Source: Varroa destructor (Eukaryota > Arthropoda > Arachnida > Mesostigmata > Varroidae). Taken from it: DNA of 64,000 nt. The notes beneath the pieces were generated by a model. It was not told the DNA's origin, searched no databases, and saw only the letters and a program-made list of their open reading frames with translations. The translations under genes and the position numbers were made by a program. Position 1 is the stretch's first letter. Each line of letters starts with the position of its first letter. The stretch lies in the NCBI RefSeq assembly GCF_002443255.2, contig NW_019211456.1:21135061-21199060 (forward strand), read 5' to 3'. Positions 1-13,400 of this stretch are shown in pieces.

Positions 1-1069
1 ACTTCTTTCTTTTCCTCTAGATGCTTTCATATATCGCCCTCTTCGTAAGACGGCTAGCACGAGTGCGATTTCTTTCTTACCTGCGTTATTACTGCTGGCG
101 CCTTTCGAGATTCAAGCCGCTGTAGCAGCAGCAGTAGCTTCCGCCGACACCTCAATTTTCGTCGCTGTCGTTGGGGCGGCTGCCACTATGGCTGCTGTGC
201 CCTGCTGCGCAACCGACAACGGACCAATTTTAAATTGAGCCCAAGAACACCTGCCGCTTGTGTTGACCACGCCCGAAATCCGACCGGCCTCTGATCCATT
301 ATACCCACCACCCTTACCTCCTGATCGCATCGGCCCTCATGCATTTACCCTTCTTTTTTCTTTTTCTTTTTACCTTCGCTTATTTTGGCAGAAAAACACG
401 CTTCTAGTGCTGCTGCTGGAGCAGCCACAGCAACGGCAGTAGCAATAGTTTAACAAGTCCGTCAGTCTGTTTTCCCTGAAGGTTTCGCCAAAAACAGCAG
501 AATTAGGACATCATACACCCAACAGCCAACCGATGCCGGCCTGTCGTCCGATCAACATTCACTGACGGAACAAAGCAGAAAAAAATTACCGTCCTTTTTA
601 TAATATTACTACCCCATTTTCTTGAGCCTTCCGCCACTTTCATAGCCATAGCTACCGTCTTGTTTCTCATCCATAAGCTCTCATTTACCGAATCCGTTTC
701 GATACTGTCATGTTCCTCACCAGCCGTTTAGCTTGCCCGGTTCCTCCTCCGGAGTTAGGTCGCCTATCCTGCCGGTTGTCATCAATTTTCTATCAGGTCC
801 CGTATGTACTGCACCACAAAATATAGGCGGGCTTAGCTTAATTGCTAGGCCAGAACGATCCGCGTTCTTTGCGCCCTAATGCACTGAGACGAGGATTCGC
901 CGCCGCCTTGAACAAGCGCCTTTTTCGCTCTAATCTGTATTCATTCTCTTATTCAACACCACTCTGTAGAAATAGCTTTTTAGCTCTTAGTATTAGTTAT
1001 GGTAGCACTTGTTTGATGATTTTTAAGCGCAATTACAAAACCCTTGCAATTATTTGTATTCCTTTATAG
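1..1069. other. no gene identified (5' edge of window)
   Basis: I see no supportable gene here. Short open frames exist on both strands, but they are GCA/GCT-repeat-driven or lack splice context. One minus-strand GTAAG-type donor-like site lies near 72-78 (reading CGCAG then GTAAGAAAG), and the minus-strand sequence feeding it is open only for a short distance after a stop. It could be the edge of an exon, but nothing else supports it. A pyrimidine-rich stretch ending in TTTATAG at 1063-1069 is the putative acceptor for the exon that follows. Confidence 0.5.
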
Positions 1070-1231
1070 GCGCCCTGTTCACCTTGCGGCGCTTTGGGTC
1101 GCTGCGACCCTTGAAGGAATGCTGTCGGAAAAAACGTTCCGCGTTGTTGTCGGTCAGCAACGAAAACAGCTTATCGGTGAAGATGCGCAATGCGTCTTAA
1201 TACCCTACTGGATAGTCTATACGCATTGAAG
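1070..1231 (+). CDS. putative exon 1 of an unknown spliced gene (5'UTR plus 14 codons)
   Basis: This 162-nt segment lies between an acceptor-like tract (ATTCCTTTATAG, ending at 1069) and a near-perfect donor (AAG then GTAAGTATT, GT at 1232-1233). No frame is open across the whole segment, so most of it would be 5'UTR. In one frame an in-frame TGA at 1178-1180 is followed by an ATG at 1190, which opens 14 codons (MRLNTLLDSLYALK) up to the donor in phase 0. That phase matches the next candidate exon at 1397. The peptide is not recognised. The strong donor is the best evidence. Alternatives are a noncoding RNA exon or a chance pair of splice-like sites. Confidence 0.3.
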
Positions 1232-1396
1232 GTAAGTATTAACACATATTCACACACAAATACACCCAAGTAAACGTAATAAATACAGTCTGGCGAAAAC
1301 GCGTTCCGCATATACGTATAGATCTGTCGCATAGAATCGCCTTTGTTCTTCCACGTTCCACTGCATTCGTAATAGACATTTCATATATATTAACAG

Positions 1397-1731
1397 ATGT
1401 ATTTAGGCGGGCCTTTACTCCGCTCTGTCCAGCTCATAGTTGAGAAAACTAGTGCGACGGACAGAGAAGTCGGGGTACCTTCCGCGGCTCGTGCACTCGA
1501 TTTGCAGTCTACAGTTCATTCGTATCAACTTGTAAAGAGCGACAAAACGCGGGCCAGTTGTACATCTACCTTAATGTGCGGGCTTGCCTCAGCGAATGTG
1601 CCCATGCATACGCAAATGAGAGAGTTGGCCGACGCTGCCATCGCCGCTAAGGCCGCTTGTCGGTGCTGTTCAACCAACAACAGGCACCAATGCATGCGCA
1701 GATCACACACCAGCAGACAGCGGGGATCGGC
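1397..1731 (+). CDS. putative exon 2 of an unknown spliced gene
   Basis: This 335-nt segment follows an acceptor-like site (CATATATATTAACAG, AG at 1395-1396) and ends at a good donor (GTGAGTACC, GT at 1732-1733). One frame is open throughout and continues in phase from the exon ending at 1231. It encodes about 111 residues beginning MYLGGPLLRSVQLIVEK. Near its end is a cysteine cluster (CRCC) followed by an Arg/His/Ser-rich tail. No signal peptide, transmembrane segment or known domain is visible. Read without splicing, the frame stops at a TGA that overlaps the donor (1733-1735). The acceptor tract is AT-rich rather than strongly pyrimidine, which lowers confidence. Confidence 0.3.
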
Positions 1732-2044
1732 GTGAGTACCTGGGACCTTCTTCGGGGAGCAACCTCTTCAGATGGTCTGTCCATTTGTTGCCATTCGTAT
1801 GCTCACTACCCATCAGATTGATTAAATAGCCTGAAGGTGCGGTTCCTTTTCCAAATGCGGACTTTTGCGCTTACGCCTTCCATTACTCAGTGAAACAATG
1901 GTTCAACGAAACCGAGTACAAGTCTCTGTATGCGAGTTAGAACCTGATAATAGAATACTGCAACATCAAGACCGTAACACGCGACACTTCAAGACGCGTC
2001 CTTCTGTTACTACCGGCACCATTTCCGCCGCAACAACGCTTCCG

Positions 2045-2062
2045 GTGTGTGTGTGTGTGTGT
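2045..2062. repeat. (GT)9 microsatellite
   Basis: An uninterrupted GT dinucleotide run. It sits just upstream of the putative acceptor at 2079 and could serve as part of its pyrimidine-like tract. Confidence 0.95.
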
Positions 2063-2079
2063 CGATTAACTTATTTCAG

Positions 2080-2179
2080 CTACGATTCAGAAGAGCAGAA
2101 ACGGCAATATAACCAAACAGTTGCGATCGTATATGTAGAAGAAAAGGCGGACTGTGGAGCGAATCATCGAACCGGTTAG
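2080..2179 (+). CDS. putative terminal coding exon 3 of the same gene
   Basis: The segment follows a strong acceptor: a (GT)n tract, a TTAAC branch-like motif, then TTATTTCAG ending at 2079. The exon enters with one base that completes the codon split at 1731, then reads 32 sense codons (starting YDSEEQKRQYNQTVAIVY) to a TAG at 2177-2179. The composition is ordinary for a soluble charged protein. Together the three coding pieces (42+335+100 nt) make exactly 159 codons including the stop. No domain is recognised. An ATTAAA near 2856 and an AATAAA near 3168 could serve as poly(A) signals. The frame agreement was found by searching, so chance is a real alternative. Confidence 0.3.
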
Positions 2180-3400
2180 TTATAGCGTTGAGACAACCGC
2201 AGTATCAGAGGTGTCCAGCTCGGTCCCTCTGCCCGTTCGACCTCTTGCGTCGCTACTCGCAAGAAACTCGACGTTGTTCAGTTACAACCATTGCCCTTCC
2301 ACTACTGCTCCAGTCGTCGCCCTTTGCCTCTTTTTCTTTACGATGACAATTTGTTTGTAAGGATCCGTCGTCAGCGAGAAGGGAGACTCGCATCCACGTC
2401 GCGTCGGCCTACTGCCGCCACGATAACCTGCGGCAGGAATCGGCGGTGACAGTGTATGGCAGTCAAGCACGAACGGCTCTAATGTTGACAGACATTGGCA
2501 AGTCTTGCTCCCTCGCACCTTTGTGATGGATCGTCATGACGATGTCCACAACCAGCCGTCAATGACAACGACCCACGCCTACGTCTGCGTCATATCGGCA
2601 GCTGCTATTACGGTGAATGCCGATGCTGTTCACATCGACAGCATCGTGTACATGAACAACAGCGGGCAAAACCACGGAGCAAAGTCGCGAAAAATAGAGT
2701 CAGGAGCACAAACGACACGTTCGGAAAAAAAGGAGCGACGTAACAAGCAGTTAACAGCGGTGAGCAACAGGGAGTGCAAGAAAAACTAAAGGGCATTGGG
2801 CAAAGCAAGAGTCACACCATTAGTTTCCGTCCATCGATGTTTTATTAATGCGATCGATTAAATAGGACTGCTACCACCAGAGCCTATATCCGACTATGAC
2901 GACTGTCATGGCTGATGCTGCTCATGTGGTATCATTGAAAAACTGTTTTGTGGTACGTGCTCGCTAAACTATCGAACGTTTCTCAGAAAAAAAATACGAT
3001 CACCTTCTAAGGTAAATCTCTAGCCATTTATGCTAGGCGTTAACTTTATTCAAAGTTACGTAGGACGAACGCTGAGCTAAGCTAAACACACACTGAATGG
3101 TGGACCATATATAGAGTCAGAATATCATCGAACAGTTAGCCTACGCTAAGAAGCATGCTGATGATCAATAAAGGTACAATATCTCTCCGCACGGAAATGG
3201 TGATTATAGCTGGCCAGGCGTAACTATTATTCGTTATTAATTGTCCGTCAATTTTCTCGTCATGGTTTCACGGCATTTGACATCGATTGCTACGTTGAAT
3301 TGTTTTTTGATCAGGTAGCACTCCGATTTGCTTAGCCACATCATTCGTACCGAAACGTAGTGTCGCTGCCGGCCGTCATTGTTCGCGTCTATGATATCAA

Positions 3401-3784
3401 ATGCAGACGAATCATTCGGCCGCTATCGATAACGTGTACACGATGTCGACAACGAAAAAATACAAAGGTGTACAGTCTCTATCTCCCGAAGAATGGGACA
3501 AATATTCACTAGCTGGCAATAGCACGGAACGCTGTACAGGATGCTGCCCGTCCATATCGGGCTACACAGATATCGCTGCTAAACGTTCACTACGCGCTCC
3601 GATACAGAAAGAGGCAAAGCTGACGGTCGCTCTGCCCTCTGCTACCGTATTCGACAGCGCTAGGATGATATTCAGCTGTTTTCGATTTTTGGTAGATTAC
3701 CGAAAAATCTCTCGAAGCGAGAGTAGTTGCGGCTTTTACCGCAACAAAATAGCATCGATCCGAGTGGACGCAATAAGAGAATGA
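3401..3784 (+). CDS. hypothetical ORF, 127 codons, unlikely to be a gene
   Basis: An ATG-started frame whose first part (for example TKKYKGVQSLSPEEWDKYS) has a plausible soluble-protein composition with few repeats. The rest is unremarkable, and no domain, signal peptide or membrane segment is visible. I see no convincing splice sites or promoter. Its length is within chance expectation for this amount of sequence. I list it because it is the most protein-like frame in its neighbourhood. Confidence 0.12.
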   Translation: MQTNHSAAIDNVYTMSTTKKYKGVQSLSPEEWDKYSLAGNSTERCTGCCPSISGYTDIAAKRSLRAPIQKEAKLTVALPSATVFDSARMIFSCFRFLVDYRKISRSESSCGFYRNKIASIRVDAIRE

Positions 3785-4059
3785 GACTGAGTGGCATTGC
3801 GTCGCGTCACACCACTCCGGTAGATTACGTAGCCAACCAACTATGTTTAATACGAAGAAAAACCGCTGCTGTCATCGTTGTTGTGTTTGCTGCCACCGAA
3901 GAATTCTGCTCATTAACGGGAAACACGACGGACGAAGGGTGTAAAGCGACGGCGCAAGATCCTCGGAGCGGGTCGCCGTAACAGAGAAAAAGAAAGTGCG
4001 TAGAGAAAAGAAACATGCGTGAGCGGAGAGCGTACGCGACTCTGCACATGCGTACGGGT

Positions 4060-4081
4060 ATGTGTGTGTGTGTGTGTGTGT
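4060..4081. repeat. (TG)n microsatellite
   Basis: A TG dinucleotide run of about 11 units. Frames on either strand through it encode only VCVC or THTH low-complexity peptides and should be ignored. Confidence 0.95.
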
Positions 4082-4590
4082 ACGTACCAAGACGTGCAGA
4101 GTTTTAGCCAAGCAACAGAAAATAAAGGCCAGACGGGAAGGCGTCTTCTGTTTTCAACGCACGGTCGACGAAAACATTGTCGAGCCGAAGCACATCGTTG
4201 AATGATGTCGTCGTTGTGAAGGATAGGGCACGGCTTCGTTATATGACCGGTCATTGTTGCAGTGGTGCGTATCGTCTCGTCGATCGGCTTTTTGCACTGC
4301 AGCGTCCAACCGTCGCATTGCACAGTCCGGCGGTGGCCGATGGACGATCAGGAACTGAAGTCAACAGCGGCTGCCAATGTGCGGTGCGAGATTTTTGAAT
4401 AGACGTCGGTTTGCGCTGTGGACGAAGTACACGCCGAAGCGACGCGGCAATAGCTGCACCTGCACTGGCTCCATCGCCACTGCCAGGACAACTGCAAGCC
4501 GGCCCTGTCGAAGATGCCGCTGTTTCGACAGTGCTACTGACGATAAAGGGACGCTAGAGCATCTTCGTCTTTTTCATGTTCATATTCCGG

Positions 4591-4611
4591 CAGCGGCAGC
4601 AGCAGCAGCAC
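4591..4611. repeat. imperfect (CAG)n trinucleotide repeat
   Basis: CAG/GCA units with one CGG variant near the start. One of many short CAG/CTG runs in the window. Confidence 0.85.
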
Positions 4612-7478
4612 AAGGCAGTACTAGTCATTTATTAATGCTGATATAATTCTGTGTATCTGCCTGTGTCTGCGGCCTGCCTAATCGCAACTTCATTGTTGTC
4701 AGTTGCGGTAAACAACGACTTGTCCATAGTCGGATTTTCCTCATTATCCTCTTCCGATAGCCCATCATACTCCGGTCTACCGCACCTTAAGCAAGTTGGT
4801 TACCTGACTCAGGCCGGTGAGCTCGAGGCGAGTATCTTTGTGAACGGACAGAACAAAAAATGACCGTCGTCGCTGCACCGACGGCTGAAACGCTTTAGCT
4901 GGCCATGGCCGATCGAAACACGTCGTGCATAAGGTAGACAACGAAGTTGAATCCTGTCAGCTCTTTCTCCTAATTAATAACTGCGAATTAATTCAGAATT
5001 TCGCGCCAGTTTTAAGAGCGCCCAATGCATCAATAACACGGCAGAACAGCATTGAAGACAGCGGCATGAGAGGACCTATCGGGCAAAGCTGTTGTCAACA
5101 ATAGCAACATTAATACCAGCAGCAACTCTCGTCCATGTTGTTAAGCCTCTATAGCTACCTGCAGCCAATCGCTCGGCAGCCTAAACCACCTGAATCGGTA
5201 ATAAGCTGCAAAGGATTCCATTGGCTTTGTTCGGACGTTGTTGCTGACTTTCTCCTACTATACACAAAAGGCACCTCATAAACAAGCTAAAAAAGGTTGT
5301 AGACGTCGATTCACACAACGTCGAATAACTTCAACCAACGGTTTTATTCAATTCTAACGGTAGCAAGATTGCGACGAGCAAACAAGAGAGTTTTGTTAAC
5401 GTGAAAACTTTGATCAGGACTTCTCAGTAGTCTTGGTCTTATAATGCAGTTACACCCAAAGTACGTAAAAAACGGAAAGCCGGGGGTCAAATATCTCATA
5501 AACTGACTGACCCAAAAAGTTGAATAGATGCGTGTAAAACTTTTCCTGGCCACAACTGCACTGCGCTCTCGCAGTAATCTGGTGCAACCTGCCGCTGTCC
5601 GTACCCGATGAGTTCGTCATCGAGCCAGCCGTCGATCCCATTGCCGACCAGCAACTATGTCTTTGATGGCTTCGGCTGACCGATGAATGGTGCAATACAG
5701 AACTTTGGCCGGGCCCAAACCGACGATCTATTTGTCCCGTCCCGTCACCATTCCAGCAGGTCTTCCTGAAGAACTGTTCAGCCGTAGACAGCAAAATGAT
5801 TGATGAGTAGATGTCTATGTATGGAGAAAAGTACATCTAACGTACACATACTGGCGTTTACCTATTCAAATAGCTGAATCCTGCACCGCCGGCTCCAGCT
5901 GCATTTCAAGCTACGCATCAGCCGTGCTCGTTTTAAGCGGGTCGCTAGTCTTAACGGAAAAGTTTGGCGAGCCGAAGCGAAGCTCTGGCCACTCCCGTGT
6001 GCGTTACTGCACACATCTTTGTGTGTGTACATTTCAGTATATTGCGTGTGTTCGTATGACACCCAACAGATCACAGTGCTGCGATCGGCGATGAAGACCA
6101 ACCGATCGGCCGACGAGGTCCGACAGAAAACGATTCTCCCGCTACAGACTGCCATGGCTATTCAGAAGTTGCTAAAGAGGCTGAAATCGTCGGCCAGACT
6201 CACTCGTTTTTCCAAACGAACCTCACCTAATGCGGATGGCATACAAATCAGCTCAAAGAGTCTATCCAGTTGATCGTGAATACAGCTCCAGCAGTAACAA
6301 AAGCTGCAACCAAACTAATGTATTGTCTGGAAAACGTCGGCGTCATCGTAACTGCAGGCCCATCGCCGCCTCTCCCCTAGCACCTTGACCACGTCCTCAT
6401 AGGGTGCCAGAAGCCGCTACAGATGAAACGGCAACATGTACAACAGCAATTAATAACGTAGACATGACCGTTCGACATTACCATGTCGAAACCATTCGAT
6501 CAGGACCTGCTTTCTTCCGTTCGTCGTCTATTTCGTAGGGCTGCAATTGTAATGATACGACATGGCGCTACGTATTAACAGGGCGCTAGAAACACAATCG
6601 CAAAGAAACTCATAATACCAGCAGCAAATATGATATATATACATAACGAATAGACTAAACGAGCATTAGTCTCCCCATTAAACCCGGCGTTCGATCCCTC
6701 GTCACACCGATCTCCATCGATCTACCCATACTTTATATTAACAACTAGCAGGTTCTAACTATATCGTCCCCCCCGCGAGCCGAAACTACGATTATTATTC
6801 ACTCTCGAAAAGTTGCCACCTCAACTCGTCCTTCTTTTTCTATTACTATTTTTCTTTGTTATTTATAAATTTGGCGACCTAGTCTCATTCGGCTATATCG
6901 TATTGTGCGAATGTGCCAAATACCGCAGCAGCAAATATACAAGAAGCAAGAATCATACACTAAAAGAAACGGAAGAAGCTAGCAGAACGCGGGGCAGTGC
7001 GTTATTACCACAGAGTTGCAATTTTAATCTAATGCAGATTTTTTCGCTCCTATCAAATTCAACTTACGGACGGACATAGCTGATAGCTTCGAAATGGAGA
7101 AGCGAGATAATCCACTTGCCCTCCTTGGCTATCACTGATGCTGGTATCGATGCAGGGGACAGATCAGTCTCTGGTCGCCTGCAAAGGTCATAAATCAAAT
7201 CATGCCGCCGGCAGAGACGAAAGGACCGTCAATCCTACGCAAGTGTGCGCTCATGTATTACGTTAAAAGGCAGCGTTTGCGCTTTGACGTCACCAAAGCG
7301 AACGAGTTTTCGTCCAGATTGCGAGTCACGCAGGCGAAAACGCGCCATTGCTCCAATCGTTCGCTCGCAAACTAATTTAGCTTCAGATGCTGTAGTCGAT
7401 AGGAAGTCACTTGAATGAAAAATGAGCTATATATATAACTACAGCAGAATTTATTTATACGACTGATGATTTAATATA

Positions 7479-7496
7479 ATTGTCATAAATGACAAT
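7479..7496. repeat. short perfect inverted repeat
   Basis: ATTGTCAT and ATGACAAT arms (8 bp, perfect) around an AA spacer, in AT-rich sequence. No associated gene is visible, and a repeat this short is expected by chance. Confidence 0.6.
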
Positions 7497-10400
7497 GCAA
7501 CACCGAAGAACCGTCGTAAAGCGTATTTATTAAATAACTTCAAGATAGTACTGTTGTTGAAAGCTGTGAGGCTAAGGAACCAACCAAGAAACCAGCCAGG
7601 AGAGGCTACAGGGGCCTCGCTATATACGTCGTTCGATTGCTTCGAATCTTTCTTCGGATGATCAAGTCGCCCAGGTTAAGACGTCCAGGTCTTTAGTACC
7701 CACATTCACGCACAGGGTCCGCTACGAGTTTAGAGGGAGCAACTTTGACTCAGCAGCACTACGGCGATAACTGGCTAACGACCTTTCAGGGCACCAGATG
7801 AAACTGCTCACTCCTGTCCTCTCTGCCTCTCCCGTCGAACGGTAAAAATCGTTTTCTCGTTCTGCTCGGTACTGACGCAAATGTTGTCGCTGTATCACAA
7901 CAGCGAAGGAGTACTGAAGACTGCCTTTCACCGAAAAGTCTCCAGTGCAACGCTAGGACACGTACAAAGGGAAGAGAACTGGAGAAGACGGGGTTCGAGG
8001 GACCACGCAAGGCAGCAGCAGCCTTAAATAGCTGCGAATGGGCAGAGAGCGTCGAAAACGGTGGCGCGAGGGCGAAAAAGAGTCTAAGGCAAAAGAAAGT
8101 TTCAACTTTCTACGTCGTTTTAATAAGTTTCTCCCTTTCCCCTAACATACTCCAATTTCCGTCGCTCCTTACCCGACCCCTCTTTACCACCCTATGCGCT
8201 GTCCGTTGACTTGAAGTTAGTCCTGTCTTCTTTCCAGTGGCGGTTCAATGGCGCCCAGTGTCACAGCTGTTCCCGTCGATACAGCCGTCACTCACTTCCT
8301 ACTAAGGTCTCAACGGTAAAGCCGCTGCGTCTGCTTTGTCGGCGAACGTTGCTACTTGCCTGTTCAAGTAGCCGCGGCCGCGTCCTCGCTTGCGTTGCGT
8401 CAGTTAACGTAATGGTGGTAACGCCGGAAAAACCTACACAGAAAAGATCGACGGTTTGTTCCAACTACCCTGGCGGCAATCGTTCTGTTAGTACAAAGTT
8501 TAGTCAGTCAGTCTCGACAAGACTCGACAGATGGAGAACGCGGGCGAGAAGACTAGCAAGTGGGCACAGGCAAAAGTAAAGCAGACAAAAGCCCTTCTTC
8601 CTTCAGTTGCCACCACGATAACACCCTCCCCTTTAAACCTCTAACCCACGCAGATTGTCAGGACAAGAGGTATGCCGCATACGGAAGAACCTCAAATGGT
8701 TTTCCGATTGGAGCCGCAGGCGCAGATTGAGTTCTGTCTCCGGACTAGCTCGGGTCATACTGTCGCCTTGCCACATTGTGACTTCTTCAAGAAGGACGGT
8801 AGCACCCCAAGCAGACAGCAGAGAAATGCAGAGACACATACGCACCTATAGACGCATGTGGTACCTATAGAAAGACGTATACACGTCGTTTCACGCTTTT
8901 CTGAGTAGCGATCACAGTGCTATGAACAATAGCAGTAATTCGTTCGTGTGGGTCACGAGCAAGCAGGGGGCCAAGAAAAAGCAATCGAGATTGTCATCCG
9001 AGGGTGACGCAGGCTTTTTTTTACTACTAAATGATTCGATGTTAAATACTTGGAATATTTATGCATGGCTTTTCGCTAAATCAAATTTTGTGCATCAAAA
9101 AAACTCGTGTGAGTTAACTCGATTTTCGTTTATGAACATTTCAAAAAAACGCAACTGGCCATATCGGCTTTTCGATTTTTTTAGTGTATTTTACTAGAAC
9201 ACGCGGCAACAGTGAGCTTCAAGTAACAGTGGATTGCTCACGCCAGGTTCGTTCAAGGTATTTGATAGTGTCCCTCTACCGTTCCTTCTCGCATGTCCTG
9301 CTTGGCATGCATGCGGTTGCATTTCTGCGATGCCTCGTGCCATTTTAGGTGAACCGTGCTATATATTACACGTAACACCATCCGTCGAACTAGGTCGTTC
9401 AGCGATCCGTGCTGTGGTATATGACTTGGCCCAAACAAGTAAGCAGGATCGGTTTGATAGTGAACGCCAAGCACAAGTATGGGCCTTTACAGGATTTACT
9501 TAGACCGGGCTCGCTTCAAGTATAGCTCCAGGAAACCAACCACGCAGGTAGGAGGCTAGAGAGCAGTGTCCTGAACTTTTAAGTGTTACCTATGAGCGTG
9601 CTGGTGGTGCTTCTGCGAGAAGCCAATGGATACTGCTCACTTCTCGGTGCGTCCGTTTAAGACATAAATGGGATGGGGTGCCATTTCTAGGCAACGAGAG
9701 ACCGGGAAGATGGGCTGGTGGTTGTTGGGGATCCCCGTTAGGATGTCAGTAGAGAGACACTGTCCCCTACAGCAGAAAAGCGGGAAACGGCATACTAGAA
9801 GCGCAAGGCCGTGTTCGAAAACACGTAAGACTAGAAAAAAAAAAGTAGAGGGGAGTCCTGGAGGAAAGGAAAGAGGAACCAAGCAACGAAGGCGCTTGTC
9901 AGTACGTACATGTTCCCGCTTGTTTCTCTGTCTGCCATTCTATCTGAGCAGTAAGCAGAAGCAGTAGCAGCTGCTGCAGCAGCTAAAAGACGGCTAACTC
10001 AATAAGGAGATGGCACGTCCTTTGGACCTTGGCAATCAAAAGAACATGTGTTTGAATAGCCCGTCATCCCAGGAGAGCGTAATGCAGTTATGGTTCACGT
10101 ACGCGCCAGCACCGGCGTTTTCTCCACCTTTCCCAACTGCTGAATACACTACTACGACTGCAGGTATACTAGCGGCACTCGTGCAGTACTTGCTGTAGCA
10201 TCAGCTTTTCCCCAATTCCCCGTTTCACCGCCGCCCCCATTTCGTCCGCTGCGTGAGTTCGCTCCTATTACAACTACTAGTAGTGGACCAAAAAGCAGCT
10301 AGACCATCGCGTAAGAATGATTCTCCACTTTAACTGGGAAAGTGAACCCCTTTTCCATCCTTCTAGGACGGAGAGGTGCGTCCAACACTCTTTTTTGCCC

Positions 10401-13400
10401 GTCATTGATCCTTCGATTAAGTTACCTACCGTGGTGGGCCAAGCGGTCACCTCTGAAGTCCCCTAGAGTCTCTTGTCGTGCTCCGTCAAAAGCCATCTAA
10501 TCAGACACTGTGGTTCTCGAAAATCATTCATCCCTCACTACCGATAAATCCTGCTCTTTCCACACACCCTCTACAGTTCAATTTTTTTCATATCAGGTTG
10601 AAGGTAAATTTAAATATTTGGCGGGCAAGAAGGAGAACGTGAGATGTTGCTGCGCGGTTTCCGAAGGACAAGCCGACAACAGGAAACAAGAGAATACTTG
10701 AGCAGCAACATTTCCTGTTGGATATGTATGATAGCTCTGCTGGGTGTACGGAAGTTCAGCAACGGTCCAATGTTCAACGTGGTTTGCAGTTACTTGCGTA
10801 TTAGATGAAAGCGCAGTGCACGGTGTCGATCTAACGGACTAACGGAAATTAGCGGCTGAGCTAAGGACATACCGTATCTTCGTTTTCAGCGGCCTTTTTA
10901 AACGCTGCCGGACATGTTAATACGGGATCCTAATTCCGAGATTTGGCGGACGTACTGAAAGAGCGATAAATCGAGAACGAAAGCATGAGACAAGCTCATC
11001 GAGGTATAAGCGACAAGAAATGTCAGCGTTCTGTGCGTGTATTGTACGTCCGAGTAAACGTGACGCGGACTACTTTCCGCTTTTCTCCATAGGAGACATC
11101 TGAATTAAAGTTCCCTTCATCGGTGCTGTTGTCGGTGCCCTATTGTTGTTGAGTCGACGCGATAACTGGTTTCATTGAGAAGACAACTGGAAGTGGTAGC
11201 AAAGAGTATGGCAGGTGCAGATATTTCTGGGCGAGCGCTGACACCATCAGTAGACGTTCAACGCTGTTTGAATTGTCAGCCAAAATGATATCGCCAAAAA
11301 ACCCACTCAGAAGAAATACAGAAGGTTAAAAACAAACGCACAGTCGAAAATGTTGATACTATCTAGTGTTACTATCTGTAGCTAAATTTTATTGGAGCAG
11401 TGGCGGCGGGAAAAACGAATCTGAAACTGCGAACGCTTCTAATGGTGAGAGCTATATACAGCTTATACCATACGACACCAACCTGTCTAACTCACGACAC
11501 AATCAATCCACTGGCTATCCGGCTCAGATAGAGAAGGCAATGAAGGGTCCGACAGCAAATGAAAGAAGGAATATTTTATGCATAATAAACGTGTTGAAGG
11601 AAACGCCGTGGGAGCCGCCCGTTAGCAGTCGAGTTCACGTCCGAGACCTTGCTTTACCCCAAAGCTCAATATGCGCACGCCTACCGTTTCTGTGTCCCCG
11701 AGTGCCAAACTGTGTTCGTGACGAACGAATGGAAGCAGGAGAGAGACAAATAGGAGTGACTTCTTCACGGAAAAAAATACAATTTTGAAGAGAAATTAGC
11801 ATGTTTAAACTGCAGATTCTGCGTCACTCGTAGAAAACAATGTAAAAATTCGCCGACACTCTAGCAGATGTATCACATCGTGACTACGGAAACACGCTTG
11901 TCAGTCGATTAGACGGAGTGTACACAAATTAGAAAAACCGACAACAATAATAATAATAGCAGTTTAGTAGAATCTCTGAACGAATAATAAGGCTAACTCA
12001 TATAAAAAAATAAAAACAAATCTATTTTTGAAGACCATTTTTGAAGACAGTTGTTTTTATGTAAACGATTAGCACTAATCACGCGGATGCTGTCAGACAC
12101 GAACCCAAATAGGGTTGTACGTATGCGGGAAAACATGGCTAACACCGTTTTTTCGCAGTCCAAATCTCTATACAGAAGCAGCAGACACTTACGTATACGT
12201 GAAAATGAACCTACACAAAATTCCGTGAACGAGACATCAATAACGATAGTGTCATATCAAAACGCAGCCACATCTATTGGTTATCTATCATTGCACACGT
12301 GAATACAAGCGGGCTCAGCAACGGTATTGAATAACGAGCGAAGCTAGAGCAAAGCTATAGTGCTGCCGTCTGACTTCGTGGCTCTATCTAGCTAAGTCAA
12401 AAGAAAGCTTCTTCAATATATGCCTTCACCTTGTCTTTCTTTCAAAATGAAGATCCGTCTTTTGAGTATTGTACAGGATGTCGATCGAGATGTACCGGCG
12501 AGAAAGAATAGCGAGGACAAAACGACAGTAACGGTGAATAAACTGAGCAGAGAATTGAACCACACAAGTTGGAGAAATTAACCGATATCAAACACTGCAT
12601 CTGAAACGACGATCATTCCTTTTTCATGCCGCTGATGATAAGTTCAGCTGAGGAGATACGGCAGGAATGAAAATGCTGCATTGAATATCAATCTGTAGCA
12701 GAGACTCTATGAATCGTATTTTAGTCCCTGCAGTCGCTCTATTGTCCCTCATCGATGTCTACTGTTGTTATGAAAAATCGACTAAACTAAAGAGAGTTTG
12801 AGGGCAAATCAGAACTTCTCTGAAGTCGCGCGAAAATGGAAAATTATAGGGCAAATTCGTTCTTTTTCTCCCTTATGCACATATCATATTATTTTTATAA
12901 AATGAATCTCATTCATTGTTGAACCTGCGTTCCTGTGAGCCGTTTGTATCTATCTAAGTAATCAAACCTATTTCAAAGAACAGGATTCTCTTTTCTCCTC
13001 GTTTATTCGATCAGTGGACAGCAGGAGAAATTGTAAAGGAGGATTGTAGGTTTTTTTTCTCTTGCCGTGCGCCGACGCTACCCCGCCCCGCTGTATCGTG
13101 ATTTACTCCAATCATTCGTTCCATCGTTTCACTGCGGCGCTACCATCTTCCTCTCCAATCTGTCTCTTCAATTCCTCACGCTTTTTTTAGAGCCCATACA
13201 ACTTCCCTTCTCGGAACGCGTACCTCAGTTTTTCCTCAGTCTCCACTACTTTGTAACAACTAGTTGTCTGGGGAGGATGTACGTCTACAGGAGATGGAAC
13301 CTCCGTCCAGGATTTGGGATCGATGTCCTTCTTAGATCTGGAACCACTCCCATGAGCCCATAACAGGCCTTACATACATGTAACATACAAGTAACTTGGG

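Noticed and set aside
4019..4201. cysteine/valine and Thr-His repeat frames
   Set aside because: They result from the (TG)n microsatellite at 4060-4081.
6660..6710. tRNA-like B-box (GGCGTTCGATCC)
   Set aside because: The flanking T-stem bases do not pair and no A-box or acceptor stem lies at the right distance upstream.
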